Source: Trichomonas vaginalis G3 (Eukaryota; Parabasalia; Trichomonadida; Trichomonadidae). From it: a stretch of DNA of 64,000 nt. The notes under the pieces were generated by a model, which was given only the letters and a program-made list of their open reading frames with translations, had not been told where the DNA came from and did not search any database. The DNA is taken from assembly GCF_026262505.1 (NCBI RefSeq), contig NC_067203.1, positions 11,718,001 to 11,782,000 of the forward strand, read 5' to 3'. Shown piece by piece: positions 11,251-25,172 of the stretch. A program made the translations under genes and the position numbers. The first letter of the stretch is position 1, and the number at the start of each line of letters is the position of its first letter.

Positions 11251-12428
11251 ATGTTTTGTCAAACATGAACGTAAATGTTTTGTCATGACTTCTTCGTATA
11301 TGTTTTGTCATGATTTCATCGTACATGTTTTGTCATGACTTCTTCGTATATGTTTTGTCAAGACTTCTTCGTACATGTTTTGTCATGACTTCTTCGTATA
11401 TGTTTTGTCAAGACTTCTTCGTAAATGTTTTGTCAAGACTTCTTCGTAAATGTTTTGTCAAGGTTTCCTCGTACATGTTTTGTCATGATTTCATCGTTTA
11501 TGATTTGTCAATACTTCTTCTTCGTATATGTTTTGTCAATACTTCTTCTTCGTATATGTTTTGTCAAGACTTCTTCGTAAATGTTTTGTCAAGACTTCTT
11601 CGTACATGTTTTGTCAAGACTTCTTCGTACATGTTTTGTCAAGACTTCTTCGTAATGAGCGTAAATCAGACAAAAATAAAGTTTATGTTAGCATGTTAGA
11701 TCTAACACGTTTTCTAACCTCATTTCTAACATGGTCTAAAACACACAAAACTCATGAATTTTCGTGAATTTCCTTAAGATAGAAAAAATAAAGTTTATGT
11801 TAGCATGTTAGATCTAACACGTTTTCTAACCTCTTTTTTCACCTCATGAATTTTCATGATTTCATCGTACATGTTTTGTCAAGACTTCTTCGTAAATGTT
11901 TTGTCAAGACTTCTTCGTACATGTTTTGTCAAGACTTCTTCGTAAATGTTTTGTCAAACATGAACGTATATGTTTTGTCAAGACTTCTTCGTAAATGTTT
12001 TGTCAAGACTTCTTCGTAATGAGCGTAAATCAGACAAAAATAAAGTTTATGTTAGCATGTTAGATCTAACACGTTTTCTCACCTCTTTTCTCACCTCATG
12101 AATTTTCATGATTTCATCGTATATGTTTTGTCATGATTTCATCGTATATGTTTTGTCATGATTTCATCGTAAATGTTTTGTCATGACTTCTTCGTATATG
12201 TTTTGTCATGACTTCTTCGTATATGTTTTGTCATGACTTCTTCGTACATGTTTTGTCAAGACTTCTTCGTAAATGTTTTGTCATGACTTCTTCGTATATG
12301 TTTTGTCAAGACTTCTTCGTAAATGTTTTGTCAAGACTTCTTCGTACATGTTTTGTCAAGACTTCTTCGTATATGTTTTGTCATGACTTCTTCTTCGTAA
12401 TGAACGTAAATCAGACAAAAATAATGTT

Positions 12429-12494
12429 TAGGTGAAGTGGTGAGATCTCACCTGTTTTCTCACCTCTTTTCTCACCTCATGAATTTTCATGATT
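12429..12494 (+). promoter_or_regulatory. GATC-centred palindromic box, GGTGAG type (representative)
   Basis: The box reads GGTGAAGTGGTGAGATCTCA, then CCTGTTTTCTCACC, CTCTTTTCTCACCTC and CATGAATTTTCATG. Its core GGTGAGATCTCACC is a perfect palindrome followed by two or three spaced CTCACC half sites. Sister boxes in the same element (for example 11687-11730 and 12045-12100) replace the whole set by TGTTAG/CTAACA. The Polinton carries the same boxes upstream of its KilA-N and 245-aa genes. Likely binding sites for a DNA-binding protein; function inferred. Confidence 0.5.
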
Positions 12495-12631
12495 TCTTCG
12501 TACATGTTTTGTCATGACTTCTTCGTATATGTTTTGTCATGACCTCATCGTAAATGTTTTGTCATGACCTCATCGTAAATGTTTTGTCATGACCTCATCG
12601 TAAATGTTTTGTTATGACCTCATCGTATATG

Positions 12632-12864
12632 TTTTGTGAAGAATATAGCAACCGCCGGAATTCAGACGGTTGCTTTTTATACAAAATTCACACAGGAAAA
12701 TTCTTGAGTTTTGGTTGAAAGAATACGGTGGAGCCAAAAGTGGCTCGACCTCAAAACAAGCATTTTATGAGCTTACAAAGGGTGTTATGAATGAATTCAA
12801 AGGTATTTGCATACATCCTGACCTCGTTCATTTTGTTGTTGAATTCAGCAAAAATAATGTTTAG
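12632..12864 (+). pseudogene. KilA-N-like remnant, unit 2
   Basis: This is an exact-looking copy of the remnant at 10319-10551, 2313 bp further on, with the same flanking repeat variants. It therefore arose by tandem duplication of the large unit and not by independent insertion. Confidence 0.6.
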
Positions 12865-15800
12865 GGTAGATGGTTTTTAGGTGTCACTACGTCACCATGT
12901 GTCACCAGGTCATTTAACTTCTCTTAAAATTACTGACAACATGACATTTAGACAACAGTCCAAGAAATAAACTTCATCGTATATGTTTTGTCAAACATGA
13001 ACGTATATGTTTTGTCAAAACTTCTTCATATATGTTTTGTCATGATTTCTTCATCGTAATGAGTGTAAATGTTTTGTCATGATTTCATCATCGTAATGAG
13101 CATAAATGTTTTGTCGAAACTTCATCGTACATGTTTTGTCAAACATGAACATAAATGTTTTGTCATAGATTTCATCGTACATGTTTTGTCAAATATGAAC
13201 GTAAATGTTTTGTCAAGACTTCTTCGTAAATGTTTTGTCATAGATTTCATCGTATATTCTTTGTCAAACATGAACGTAAATGTTTTGTCAAGACTTCTTC
13301 ATCGTAATGAGCGTATATGTTTTGTCAAGGTTTCTTCGTAAATGTTTTGTCATGATTTCATCGTAAATGTTTTGTTATGACCTCATCGTATATGTTTTGT
13401 CAAACATGAATGTAAATGTTTTGTCATGATTTAATCGTAATGAGTGTAAATGATTTCATATAATTGCTTACCTCGGAAAACCGAGAGAAGAGATTCCATA
13501 TGAAAATCGCAAGAATTTGGCTCCTGGTTTGAAATATTATTATGTTCATAGACTTCATCGTATATGTTTTGTCAAACATGAACGTAAATGTTTTGTCATG
13601 ACTTCTTCGTATATGTTTTGTCATGATTTCATCATACATGTTTTGTCATGACTTCTTCGTATATGTTTTGTCAAGACTTCTTCGTACATGTTTTGTCATG
13701 ACTTCTTCGTATATGTTTTGTCAAGACTTCTTCGTAAATGTTTTGTCAAGACTTCTTCGTAAATGTTTTGTCAAGGTTTCCTCGTACATGTTTTGTCATG
13801 ATTTCATCGTTTATGATTTGTCAATACTTCTTCTTCGTATATGTTTTGTCAATACTTCTTCTTCGTATATGTTTTGTCAAGACTTCTTCGTAAATGTTTT
13901 GTCAAGACTTCTTCGTACATGTTTTGTCAAGACTTCTTCGTACATGTTTTGTCAAGACTTCTTCGTAATGAGCGTAAATCAGACAAAAATAAAGTTTATG
14001 TTAGCATGTTAGATCTAACACGTTTTCTAACCTCATTTCTAACATGGTCTAAAACACACAAAACTCATGAATTTTCGTGAATTTCCTTAAGATAGAAAAA
14101 ATAAAGTTTATGTTAGCATGTTAGATCTAACACGTTTTCTAACCTCTTTTTTCACCTCATGAATTTTCATGATTTCATCGTACATGTTTTGTCAAGACTT
14201 CTTCGTACAATGTTTTGTCAAGACTTCTTCGTAATGTTTTGTCAACTGTCAACGTACATGTTTGTCAAGACTTCTTCGTAAGTTTTGTCAAACATGAACG
14301 TAATGTTTTGTCAAGACTTCTTCGTAAATGTTTTGTCAGACTTTTCGTAATGAGCGTAAATCAGACAAAAATAAAGTTTATGTTAGCATGTTAGATCTAA
14401 CACGTTTTCTCACCTCTTTTCACCTCATGAATTTTCATGATTTCATCGTATATGTTTTGTCATGATTTCATCGTATATGTTTTGTCATGATTTCATCGTA
14501 AATGTTTTGTCATGACTTCTTCGTATATGTTTTGTCATGACTTCTTCGTATATGTTTTGTCATGACTTCTTCGTACATGTTTTGTCAAGACTTCTTCGTA
14601 AATGTTTTGTCATGACTTCTTCGTATATGTTTTGTCAAGACTTCTTCGTAAATGTTTTGTCAAGACTTCTTCGTACATGTTTTGTCAAGACTTCTTCGTA
14701 TATGTTTTGTCATGACTTCTTCTTCGTAATGAACGTAAATCAGACAAAAATAATGTTTAGGTGAAGTGGTGAGATCTCACCTGTTTTCTCACCTCTTTTC
14801 TCACCTCATGAATTTTCATGATTTCTTCGTACATGTTTTGTCATGACTTCTTCTTCGTACATGTTTTGTCATGACTTCTTCGTATATGTTTTGTCAATAC
14901 TTCTTCTTCGTAATGAACGTAAATCAGACAAAAATAATGTTTAGGTGAAGTGGTGAGATCTCACCTGTTTTCTCACCTCTTTTCTCACCTCATGAATTTT
15001 CATGATTTCTTCGTACATGTTTTGTCATGACTTCTTCTTCGTACATGTTTTGTCATGACTTCTTCTTCGTACATGTTTTGTCAAGACTTCTTCGTATATG
15101 TTTTGTCAAGACTTCTTCTTCGTACATGTTTTGTCATGACTTCTTCGTATATGTTTTGTCATGACTTTGTCAAGATTTCATCGTGAATGTTTTGTCAAGG
15201 TTTCATCGTACATGTTTGTCATGATTTCATCGTTTATGATTTGTCAATACTTCTTCTTCGTACATGTTTTGTCATGACTTCTTCGTATATGTTTTGTCAA
15301 GACTTCTTCTTCGTACATGTTTTGTCATGACTTCTTCGTATATGTTTTGTCATGACTTTGTCAAGATTTCATCGTGAATGCTTTGTCAAGACTTTGTCAT
15401 GACTTCTTCGTATATGTTTTGTCATGATTTCTTCGTATATGTTTTGTCATGACTTCTTCTTCGTACATGTTTTGTCATGACTTCTTCTTCGTATATGTTT
15501 TGTCAAGACTTCTTCGTAAATGTTTTGTCAAGACTTCTTCGTACATGTTTTGTCAAGACTTCTTCGTACATGTTTTGTCAAGACTTCTTCGTAATGAGCG
15601 TAAATCAGACAAAAATAAAGTTTATGTTAGCATGTTAGATCTAACACGTTTTCTAACCTCATTTCTAACATGGTCTAAAACACACAAAAACTCATGAATT
15701 TTCGTGAATTTCCTTAAGATAGAAAAAAATTTATGTTAGCATGTTAGATCTAACACGTTTTCTAACCTCTTTTTTCACCTCATGAATTTTCATGATTTCA

Positions 15801-16569
15801 TCGTACATGTTTTGTCAAGACTTCTTCGTAAATGTTTTGTCAAGACTTCTTCGTACATGTTTTGTCAAGACTTCTTCGTAAATGTTTTGTCAAACATGAA
15901 CGTATATGTTTTGTCAAGACTTCTTCGTAAATGTTTTGTCAAGACTTCTTCGTAATGAGCGTAAATCAGACAAAAATAAAGTTTATGTTAGCATGTTAGA
16001 TCTAACACGTTTTCTCACCTCTTTTCTCACCTCATGAATTTTCATGATTTCATCGTATATGTTTTGTCATGATTTCATCGTATATGTTTTGTCATGATTT
16101 CATCGTAAATGTTTTGTCATGACTTCTTCGTATATGTTTTGTCATGACTTCTTCGTATATGTTTTTGTCATGACTTCTTCGTACATGTTTTGTCAAGACT
16201 TCTTCGTAAATGTTTTGTCATGACTTCTTCGTATATGTTTTTCAAGACTTCTTCGTAAATGTTTTGTCAAGACTTCTTCGTACATGTTTTGTCAAGACTT
16301 CTTCGTATATGTTTTGTCATGACTTCTTCTTCGTAATGAACGTAAATCAGACAAAAATAATGTTTAGGTGAAGTTGGTGAGATCTCACCTGTTTTCTCAC
16401 CTCTTTTCTCACCTCATGAATTTTCATGATTCTCTTCGTACATGTTTTGTCATGACTTCTTCGTATATGTTTTGTCATGACCTCATCGTAAATGTTTTGT
16501 CATGACCTCATCGTAAATGTTTTGTCATGACCTCATCGTAAATGTTTTGTTATGACCTCATCGTATATG

Positions 16570-16802
16570 TTTTGTGAAGAATATAGCAACCGCCGGAATT
16601 CAGACGGTTGCTTTTTATACAAAATTCACACAGGAAAATTCTTGAGTTTTGGTTGAAAGAATACGGTGGAGCCAAAAGTGGCTCGACCTCAAAACAAGCA
16701 TTTTATGAGCTTACAAAGGGTGTTATGAATGAATTCAAAGGTATTTGCATACATCCTGACCTCGTTCATTTTGTTGTTGAATTCAGCAAAAATAATGTTT
16801 AG
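16570..16802 (+). pseudogene. KilA-N-like remnant, unit 3
   Basis: Third left-arm copy of the same KilA-N-like remnant, 3938 bp after the second. The 64-residue reading frame is unchanged among the copies, which points to recent amplification or homogenisation. Confidence 0.6.
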
Positions 16803-19800
16803 GGTAGATGGTTTTTAGGTGTCACTACGTCACCATGTGTCACCAGGTCATTTAACTTCTCTTAAAATTACTGACAACATGACATTTAGACAACAGTCCA
16901 AGAAATAAACTTCATCGTATATGTTTTGTCAAACATGAACGTATATGTTTTGTCAAAACTTCTTCATATATGTTTTGTCATGATTTCTTCATCGTAATGA
17001 GTGTAAATGTTTTGTCATGATTTCATCATCGTAATGAGCATAAATGTTTTGTCGAAACTTCATCGTACATGTTTTGTCAAACATGAACATAAATGTTTTG
17101 TCATAGATTTCATCGTACATGTTTTGTCAAATATGAACGTAAAATGTTTTGTCAAGACTTCTTCGTAAATGTTTTGTCATAGATTTCATCGTATATTCTT
17201 TGTCAAACATGAACGTAAATGTTTTGTCAAGACTTCTTCATCGTAATGAGCGTATATGTTTTGTCAAGGTTTCTTCGTAAATGTTTTGTCATGATTTCAT
17301 CGTAAATGTTTTGTTATGACCTCATCGTATATGTTTTTCAAACATGAATGTAAATGTTTTGTCATGATTTAATCGTAATGAGTGTAAATGATTTCATATA
17401 ATTGCTTACCTCGGAAAACCGAGAGAAGAGATTCCATATGAAAATCGCAAGAATTTGGCTCCTGGTTTGAAATATTATTATGTTCATAGACTTCATCGTA
17501 TATGTTTTGTCAAACATGAACGTAAATGTTTTGTCATGACTTCTTCGTATATGTTTTGTCATGATTTCATCATACATGTTTTGTCATGACTTCTTCGTAT
17601 ATGTTTTGTCAAGACTTCTTCGTACATGTTTTGTCATGACTTCTTCGTATATGTTTTGTCAAGACTTCTTCGTAAATGTTTTGTCAAGACTTCTTCGTAA
17701 ATGTTTTGTCAAGGTTTCCTCGTACATGTTTTGTCATGATTTCATCGTTTATGATTTGTCAATACTTCTTCTTCGTATATGTTTTGTCAATACTTCTTCT
17801 TCGTATATGTTTTGTCAAGACTTCTTCGTAAATGTTTTGTCAAGACTTCTTCGTACATGTTTTGTCAAGACTTCTTCGTACATGTTTTGTCAAGACTTCT
17901 TCGTAATGAGCGTAAATCAGACAAAAATAAAGTTTATGTTAGCATGTTAGATCTAACACGTTTTCTAACCTCATTTCTAACATGGTCTAAAACACACAAA
18001 ACTCATGAATTTTCGTGAATTTCCTTAAGATAGAAAAAATAAAGTTTATGTTAGCATGTTAGATCTAACACGTTTTCTAACCTCTTTTTTCACCTCATGA
18101 ATTTTCATGATTTCATCGTACATGTTTTGTCAAGACTTCTTCGTAAATGTTTTGTCAAGACTTCTTCGTACATGTTTTGTCAAGACTTCTTCGTACATGT
18201 TTTGTCAAGACTTCTTCGTAAATGTTTTGTCAAACATGAACGTATATGTTTTGTCAAGACTTCTTCGTAAATGTTTTGTCAAGACTTCTTCGTAATGAGC
18301 GTAAATCAGACAAAAATAAAGTTTATGTTAGCATGTTAGATCTAACACGTTTTCTCACCTCTTTTCTCACCTCATGAATTTTCATGATTTCATCGTATAT
18401 GTTTTGTCATGATTTCATCGTATATGTTTTGTCATGATTTCATCGTAAATGTTTTGTCATGACTTCTTCGTATATGTTTTGTCATGACTTCTTCGTATAT
18501 GTTTTGTCATGACTTCTTCGTACATGTTTTGTCAAGACTTCTTCGTAAATGTTTGTCATGACTTCTTCGTATATGTTTTGTCAAGACTTCTTCGTAAATG
18601 TTTTGTCAAGACTTCTTCGTACATGTTTTGTCAAGACTTCTTCGTATATGTTTTGTCATGACTTCTTCTTCGTAATGAACGTAAATCAGACAAAAATAAT
18701 GTTTAGGTGAAGTGGTGAGATCTCACCTGTTTTCTCACCTCTTTTCTCACCTCATGAATTTTCATGATTTCTTCGTACATGTTTTGTCATGACTTCTTCT
18801 TCGTACATGTTTTGTCATGACTTCTTCTTCGTACATGTTTTGTCATGACTTCTTCGTATATGTTTTGTCAATACTTCTTCTTCGTAATGAACGTAAATCA
18901 GACAAAAATAATGTTTAGGTGAAGTGGTGAGATCTCACCTGTTTTCTCACCTCTTTTCTCACCTCATGAATTTTCATGATTTCTTCGTACATGTTTTGTC
19001 ATGACTTCTTCTTCGTACATGTTTTGTCATGACTTCTTCTTCGTACATGTTTTGTCAAGACTTCTTCGTATATGTTTTGTCAAGACTTCTTCTTCGTACA
19101 TGTTTTGTCATGACTTCTTCGTATATGTTTTGTCATGACTTTGTCAAGATTTCATCGTGAATGTTTTGTCAAGGTTTCATCGTACATGTTTTGTCATGAT
19201 TTCATCGTTTATGATTTGTCAATACTTCTTCTTCGTACATGTTTTGTCATGACTTCTTCGTATATGTTTTGTCAAGACTTCTTCTTCGTACATGTTTTGT
19301 CATGACTTCTTCGTATATGTTTTGTCATGACTTTGTCAAGATTTCATCGTGAATGCTTTGTCAAGACTTTGTCATGACTTCTTCGTATATGTTTTGTCAT
19401 GATTTCTTCGTATATGTTTTGTCATGACTTCTTCTTCGTACATGTTTTGTCATGACTTCTTCTTCGTACATGTTTTGTCAAGACTTCTTCGTAAATGTTT
19501 TGTCACGACTTCTTCGTAAATGTTTTGTCAAGACTTCTTCGTACATGTTTTGTCAAGACTTCTTCGTATATGTTTTGTCAAGACTTCTTCGTATATGTTT
19601 TATCATGACTTCTTCGTATATGTTTTGTCAAGACTTTGTCAAGACTTCTTCGTAAATGTTTTGTCATGATTTCTTCGTATATGTTTTGTCATGACTTCTT
19701 CGTATATGTTTTGTCATGACTTCTTCGTATATGTTTTGTCATGACTTTGTCAAGATTTCATCGTGAATGTTTTGTCAAGACTTTGTCATGACTTCTTCGT

Positions 19801-20203
19801 ATATGTTTTGTCATGATTTCTTCGTATATGTTTTGTCATGACTTCTTCATCGTAATGAGCGTAAATGTTTTGTCAAGACTTCTTCGTATATGTTTTGTCA
19901 TGATTTCTTCGTATATGTTTTGTCATGACTTCATCGTATATGCTTTGTCAAGGTTTCATCGTATATGTTTTGTCGAAACTTCATCGTATATGCTTTGTCA
20001 AGGTTTCATCGTAAATGTTTTGTCATGACTTCTTCATCGTAATGAGCGTAAATGTTTTGTCATGATTTCTTCATCGTAATGAGCGTATATGTTTTGTCAA
20101 ACATGAACGTAAATGACCCAAAAATAATGTTTATGTTAGAATGTTAGATCTAACCTCATTTCTAACATGTTTTCTAACATGGAGGATTTCATTAGATATA
20201 AAT

Positions 20204-20440
20204 ATTTTTTTGGTGAAAGTATCCTAAAAATATTTGATGGACTTTAACTAAAATAATGTTTAGGGAAGAATGTTTATATCAGATGAAACAGTAAAGTATT
20301 ATATCTATTAAATCGTCTATGATGTAAATTGTGTATAGAATGAAATGAAGGAAGAATGTGTATATCTAATGAAACAGTAAAGTATTATATCTATTAAATC
20401 GTCTATGATATAAATTGTGTATAGAATGAAATGAAGGAAG
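20204..20440. other. Unique loop at the centre of the inverted repeat
   Basis: This is the only part of the large element not matched in the opposite arm. It contains two direct copies of a unit of about 86 bp (AAACAGTAAAGTATTATATC, TATTAAATCGTCTATGAT, AATTGTGTATAGAATGAAAT) at about 20264-20349 and 20350-20435. No reading frame of note. The asymmetric centre shows the two arms are not a perfect assembly mirror. Confidence 0.6.
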
Positions 20441-20529
20441 AATATTTATATCTAATGAAATCCTCCATGTTAGAAAACATGTTAGAAAAGGTGTTAGATC
20501 TAACATTCTAACATAAACATTATTTTTGG

Positions 20530-23500
20530 GTCATTTACGTTCATGTTTGACAAAACATATACGCTCATTACGATGAAGAAATCATGACAAAACATTTACG
20601 CTCATTACGATGAAGAAGTCATGACAAAACATTTACGATGAAACCTTGACAAAGCATATACGATGAAGTTTCGACAAAACATATACGATGAAACCTTGAC
20701 AAAGCATATACGATGAAGTCATGACAAAAACATATACGAAGAAATCATGACAAAACATATACGAAGAAGTCTTGACAAAACATTTACGCTCATTACGATG
20801 AAGAAGTCATGACAAAACATATACGAAGAAATCATGACAAAACATATACGAAGAAGTCATGACAAAGTCTTGACAAAACATTCACGATGAAATCTTGACA
20901 AAGTCATGACAAAACATATACGAAGAAGTCATGACAAAACATATACGAAGAAGTCATGACAAAACATATACGAAGAAATCATGACAAAACATTTACGAAG
21001 AAGTCTTGACAAAGTCTTGACAAAACATATACGAAGAAGTCATGATAAAACATATACGAAGAAGTCTTGACAAAACATATACGAAGAAGTCTTGACAAAA
21101 CATGTACGAAGAAGTCTTGACAAAACATTTACGAAGAAGTCGTGACAAAACATTTACGAAGAAGTCTTGACAAAACATGTACGAAGAAGAAGTCATGACA
21201 AAACATGTACGAAGAAGAAGTCATGACAAAACATATACGAAGAAATCATGACAAAACATATACGAAGAAGTCATGACAAAGTCTTGACAAAGCATTCACG
21301 ATGAAATCTTGACAAAGTCATGACAAAACATATACGAAGAAGTCATGACAAAACATGTACGAAGAAGAAGTCTTGACAAAACATATACGAAGAAGTCATG
21401 ACAAAACATGTACGAAGAAGAAGTATTGACAAATCATAAACGATGAAATCATGACAAAACATGTACGATGAAACCTTGACAAAACATTTACGAAGAAGTC
21501 ATGACAAAGTCTTGACAAAACATTCACGATGAAATCTTGACAAAGTCATGACAAAACATATACGAAGAAGTCATGACAAAACATGTACGAAGAAGAAGTC
21601 TTGACAAAACATATACGAAGAAGTCATGACAAAACATGTACGAAGAAGAAGTCATGACAAAACATGTACGAAGAAGAAGTCATGACAAAACATGTACGAA
21701 GAAATCATGAAAATTCATGAGGTGAGAAAAGAGGTGAGAAAACAGGTGAGATCTCACCACTTCACCTAAACATTATTTTTGTCTGATTTACGTTCATTAC
21801 GAAGAAGAAGTATTGACAAAACATATACGAAGAAGTCATGACAAAACATATACGATGAAATCTATGACAAAACATGTACGAAGAAGTCTTGACAAAACAT
21901 GTACGAAGAAATCATGAAAATTCATGAGGTGAGAAAAGAGGTGAGAAAACAGGTAAGATCTCACCACTTCACCTAAACATTATTTTTGTCTGATTTACGT
22001 TCATTACGATGAAGAAGTCATGACAAAACATATACGAAGAAGTCTTGACAAATCATGTACGAAGAAGAAGTCATGACAAAACATGTACGAAGAAATCATG
22101 AAAATTCATGAGGTGAGAAAAGAGGTGAGAAAACAGGTGAGATCTCACCACTTCACCTAAACATTATTTTTGTCTGATTTACGTTCATTACGAAGAAGAA
22201 GTCATGACAAAACATATACGAAGAAGTCTTGACAAAACATGTACGAAGAAGTCTTGACAAAACATGTACGAAGAAATCATGAAAATTCATGAGGTGAGAA
22301 AAGAGGTGAGAAAACAGGTGAGATCTCACCACTTCACCTAAACATTATTTTTGTCTGATTTACGTTCATTACGATGAAGAAGTCATGACAAAACATATAC
22401 GAAGAAGTCTTGACAAAACATGTACGAAGAAGTCTTGACAAAACATTTACGAAGAAGTCTTGACAAAACATATACGAAGAAGTCATGACAAAACATTTAC
22501 GAAGAAGTCTTGACAAAAATGTACGAAGAAGTCATGACAAAAACATATACGAAGAAGTCATGACAAAACATATACGAAGAAGTCATGACAAAACATTTAC
22601 GATGAAATCATGACAAAACATATACGATGAAATCATGACAAAACATATACGATGAAATCATGAAAATTCATGAGGTGAGAAAAGAGGTGAGAAAACGTGT
22701 TAGATCTAACATGCTAACATAAACTTTATTTTTGTCTGATTTACGCTCATTACGAAGAAGTCTTGACAAAACATTTACGAAGAAGTCTTGACAAAACATA
22801 TACGTTCATGTTTGACAAAACATTTACGAAGAAGTCTTGACAAAACATGTACGAAGAAGTCTTGACAAAACATTTACGAAGAAGTCTTGACAAAACATGT
22901 ACGATGAAATCATGAAAATTCATGAGGTGAAAAAAGAGGTTAGAAAACGTGTTAGATCTAACATGCTAACATAAACTTTATTTTTTCTATCTTAAGGAAA
23001 TTCACGAAAATTCATGAGTTTTGTGTGTTTTAGACCATGTTAGAAATGAGGTTAGAAAACGTGTTGATCTAACATGCTAACATAAACTTTATTTTTGTCT
23101 GATTTACGCTCATTACGAAGAAGTCTTGACAAAACATGTACGAAGAAGTCTTGACAAAACATGTACGAAGAAGTCTTGACAAAACATTTACGAAGAAGTC
23201 TTGACAAAACATATACGAAGAAGAAGTATTGACAAAACATATACGAAGAAGAAGTATTGACAAATCATAAACGATGAAATCATGACAAAACATGTACGAG
23301 GAAACCTTGACAAAACATTTACGAAGAAGTCTTGACAAAACATTTACGAAGAAGTCTTGACAAAACATATACGAAGAAGTCTTGACAAAACATATACGAA
23401 GAAGTCATGACAAAACATATACGAAGAAGTCATGACAAAACATTTACGTTCATGTTTGACAAAACATATACGATGAAGTCTATGAACATAATAATATTTC

Positions 23501-24680
23501 AAACCAGGAGCCAAATTCTTGCGATTTTCATATGGAATCTCTTCTCTCGGTTTTCCGAGGTAAGCAATTATATGAAATCATTTACACTCATTACGATTAA
23601 ATCATGACAAAACATTTACATTCATGTTTGACAAAACATATACGATGAGGTCATAACAAAACATTTACGATGAAATCATGACAAAACATTTACGAAGAAC
23701 CTTGACAAAACATATACGCTCATTACGATGAAGAAGTCTTGACAAAACATTTACGTTCATGTTTGACAAAGAATATACGATGAAATCTATGACAAAACAT
23801 TTACGAAGAAGTCTTGACAAAACATTTACGTTCATATTTGACAAAACATGTACGATGAAATCTATGACAAAACATTTATGTTCATGTTTGACAAAACATG
23901 TACGATGAAGTTTCGACAAAACATTTACACTCATTACGATGAAGAAATCATGACAAAACATATATGAAGAAGTTTTGACAAAACATATACGTTCATGTTT
24001 GACAAAACATATACGATGAAGTTTATTTCTTGGACTGTTGTCTAAATGTCATGTTGTCAGTAATTTTAAGAGAAGTTAAATGACCTGGTGACACATGGTG
24101 ACGTAGTGACACCTAAAAACCATCTACCCTAAACATTATTTTTGCTGAATTCAACAACAAAATGAACGAGGTCAGGATGTATGCAAATACCTTTGAATTC
24201 ATTCATAACACCCTTTGTAAGCTCATAAAATGCTTGTTTTGAGGTCGAGCCACTTTTGGCTCCACCGTATTCTTTCAACCAAAACTCAAGAATTTTCCTG
24301 TGTGAATTTTGTATAAAAAGCAACCGTCTGAATTCCGGCGGTTGCTATATTCTTCACAAAACATATACGATGAGGTCATAACAAAACATTTACGATGAGG
24401 TCATGACAAAACATTTACGATGAGGTCATGACAAAACATATACGAAGAAGTCTTGACAAAACATATACGTTCATTACGAAGAAGTCTTGATAAAACATTT
24501 ACGATGAAGAAGTCATGACAAAACATATACGAAGAAGACAATATACATTACGACATAAAACATTTACGATGAAATCATGAAAAACATATACGAAGAAATC
24601 ATTGACACAAACATGTACGATGAAATCATGACAAAACATTTACGATGAAATCTATGACAAAACATTTATGTTATACAGTA
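20530..24680 (-). repeat. 25-bp variant minisatellite field, right arm
   Basis: Same 25-bp family as on the left, in inverted orientation, about 4.1 kb long. GATC-centred boxes of the GGTGAG type lie near 21715-21775, 21910-21975, 22090-22165 and 22275-22350, and boxes of the TGTTAG type near 22670-22730, 22915-22985 and 23040-23095. It holds one conserved 110-bp island and one KilA-N remnant. Reading frames here are repeat artefacts. Confidence 0.85.
24129..24361 (-). pseudogene. KilA-N-like remnant, right arm
   Basis: Inverted copy of the left-arm remnants with the same 64-residue reading frame and the same flanking DNA related to the Polinton KilA-N gene. Only one copy is present in this arm, against three on the left. 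Confidence 0.6.
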
Positions 24681-24740
24681 ATGTTAGTCATGAACGTATG
24701 TCCTATGTGTTGGCGTTAGTGTTGAAAAATAATGTTTGTC

Positions 24741-25073
24741 CTACATGAAGCCGTACAAGCGTTTGAATTTGTTTATGCATAAGATTACTCTCTTGTTTTC
24801 TGTATCTATCATACAAACATAAGCAGCACCTGTTTTTGTAAAGTTTATATGAAGTTTTCGATAGTTAAGACCTGTATAATAATAGAATGCGTCCTCATTC
24901 TCAACATAGTAGTAGAACTCAAACGAATGCTTACCATAAGCTGTTATTTCAACAGCTTCGTCAGATATTTCATCAACGAACTCGTCAATATTTTCACTAG
25001 CTCCTTCTGTAATGTTTTCATCGGCATTGTCATTGACTTCTTCTGTAATGTTAGATGTTGTTGTTTCGCTCAT
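24741..25073 (-). CDS. 110-aa small acidic protein of element H (right arm)
   Basis: Identical protein to 9128-9460. It is divergent from the whole helicase gene, with 99 bp between the two start codons; that spacer contains TGAAACAATGAAGTATTTTT and TTCTTTCACTAATGA and should carry both promoters. The C-terminal 65 residues belong to the element's family of small beta-rich proteins (see 28761-29087 and 29808-30092). Function unknown. Confidence 0.7.
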   Translation of the reverse strand: MSETTTSNITEEVNDNADENITEGASENIDEFVDEISDEAVEITAYGKHSFEFYYYVENEDAFYYYTGLNYRKLHINFTKTGAAYVCMIDTENKRVILCINKFKRLYGFM

Positions 25074-25172
25074 GTTCTTTCACTAATGATAAAAGTTATG
25101 TTGTACGAATTTTGAACAGAATTTAGAGCAGTTATGAAACAATGAAGTATTTTTACGCTATTGAAAGGAACT

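Larger units (their letters stand above)
9533..20120 (+). repeat. 25-bp variant minisatellite field, left arm
   Basis: The field is made of hundreds of units of period 25, built from ATGTTTTGTCA followed by AGACTTCTTCGTA or close variants. Variation is confined to a few sites: T/A/C before ATG, A/T after GTCA, and TTCTTCG versus TTCATCG or TTTCTTCG. Larger units of 2313 and 3938 bp are themselves tandemly repeated: all marker blocks at 10357, 10756, 11111 and 11310 recur exactly 2313 bp later, then 3938 bp after that. Because 25 is not a multiple of three, all long reading frames here (MFCQDFFVNVLSRLLRKC and the like) are artefacts of the repeat and not genes. Confidence 0.9.
4887..20203 (+). 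repeat. Left arm of the giant inverted repeat
   Basis: The arm runs from the terminus AGTTAGTATACAT to the sequence TTCATTAGATATAAATAT, and its reverse complement is found at 20441-29322. It is about 15.3 kb long against about 8.9 kb for the right arm. The difference lies almost wholly in the number of large tandem units in the 25-bp repeat zone: three KilA-N-bearing units here, one on the right. Confidence 0.85.

Noticed and set aside
9827-24000. Many reading frames of 60-130 residues with MFCQDFFVNVLSRLL-type repeats on either strand.
   Set aside because: They follow from the 25-bp repeat, which is open in all three frames and reads as a 25-residue peptide period; no start, composition or conservation signal supports coding.
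9533-24680. CRISPR-like array, because of regular repeats.
   Set aside because: Units are contiguous 25-bp repeats without unique spacers, and the context is eukaryotic.
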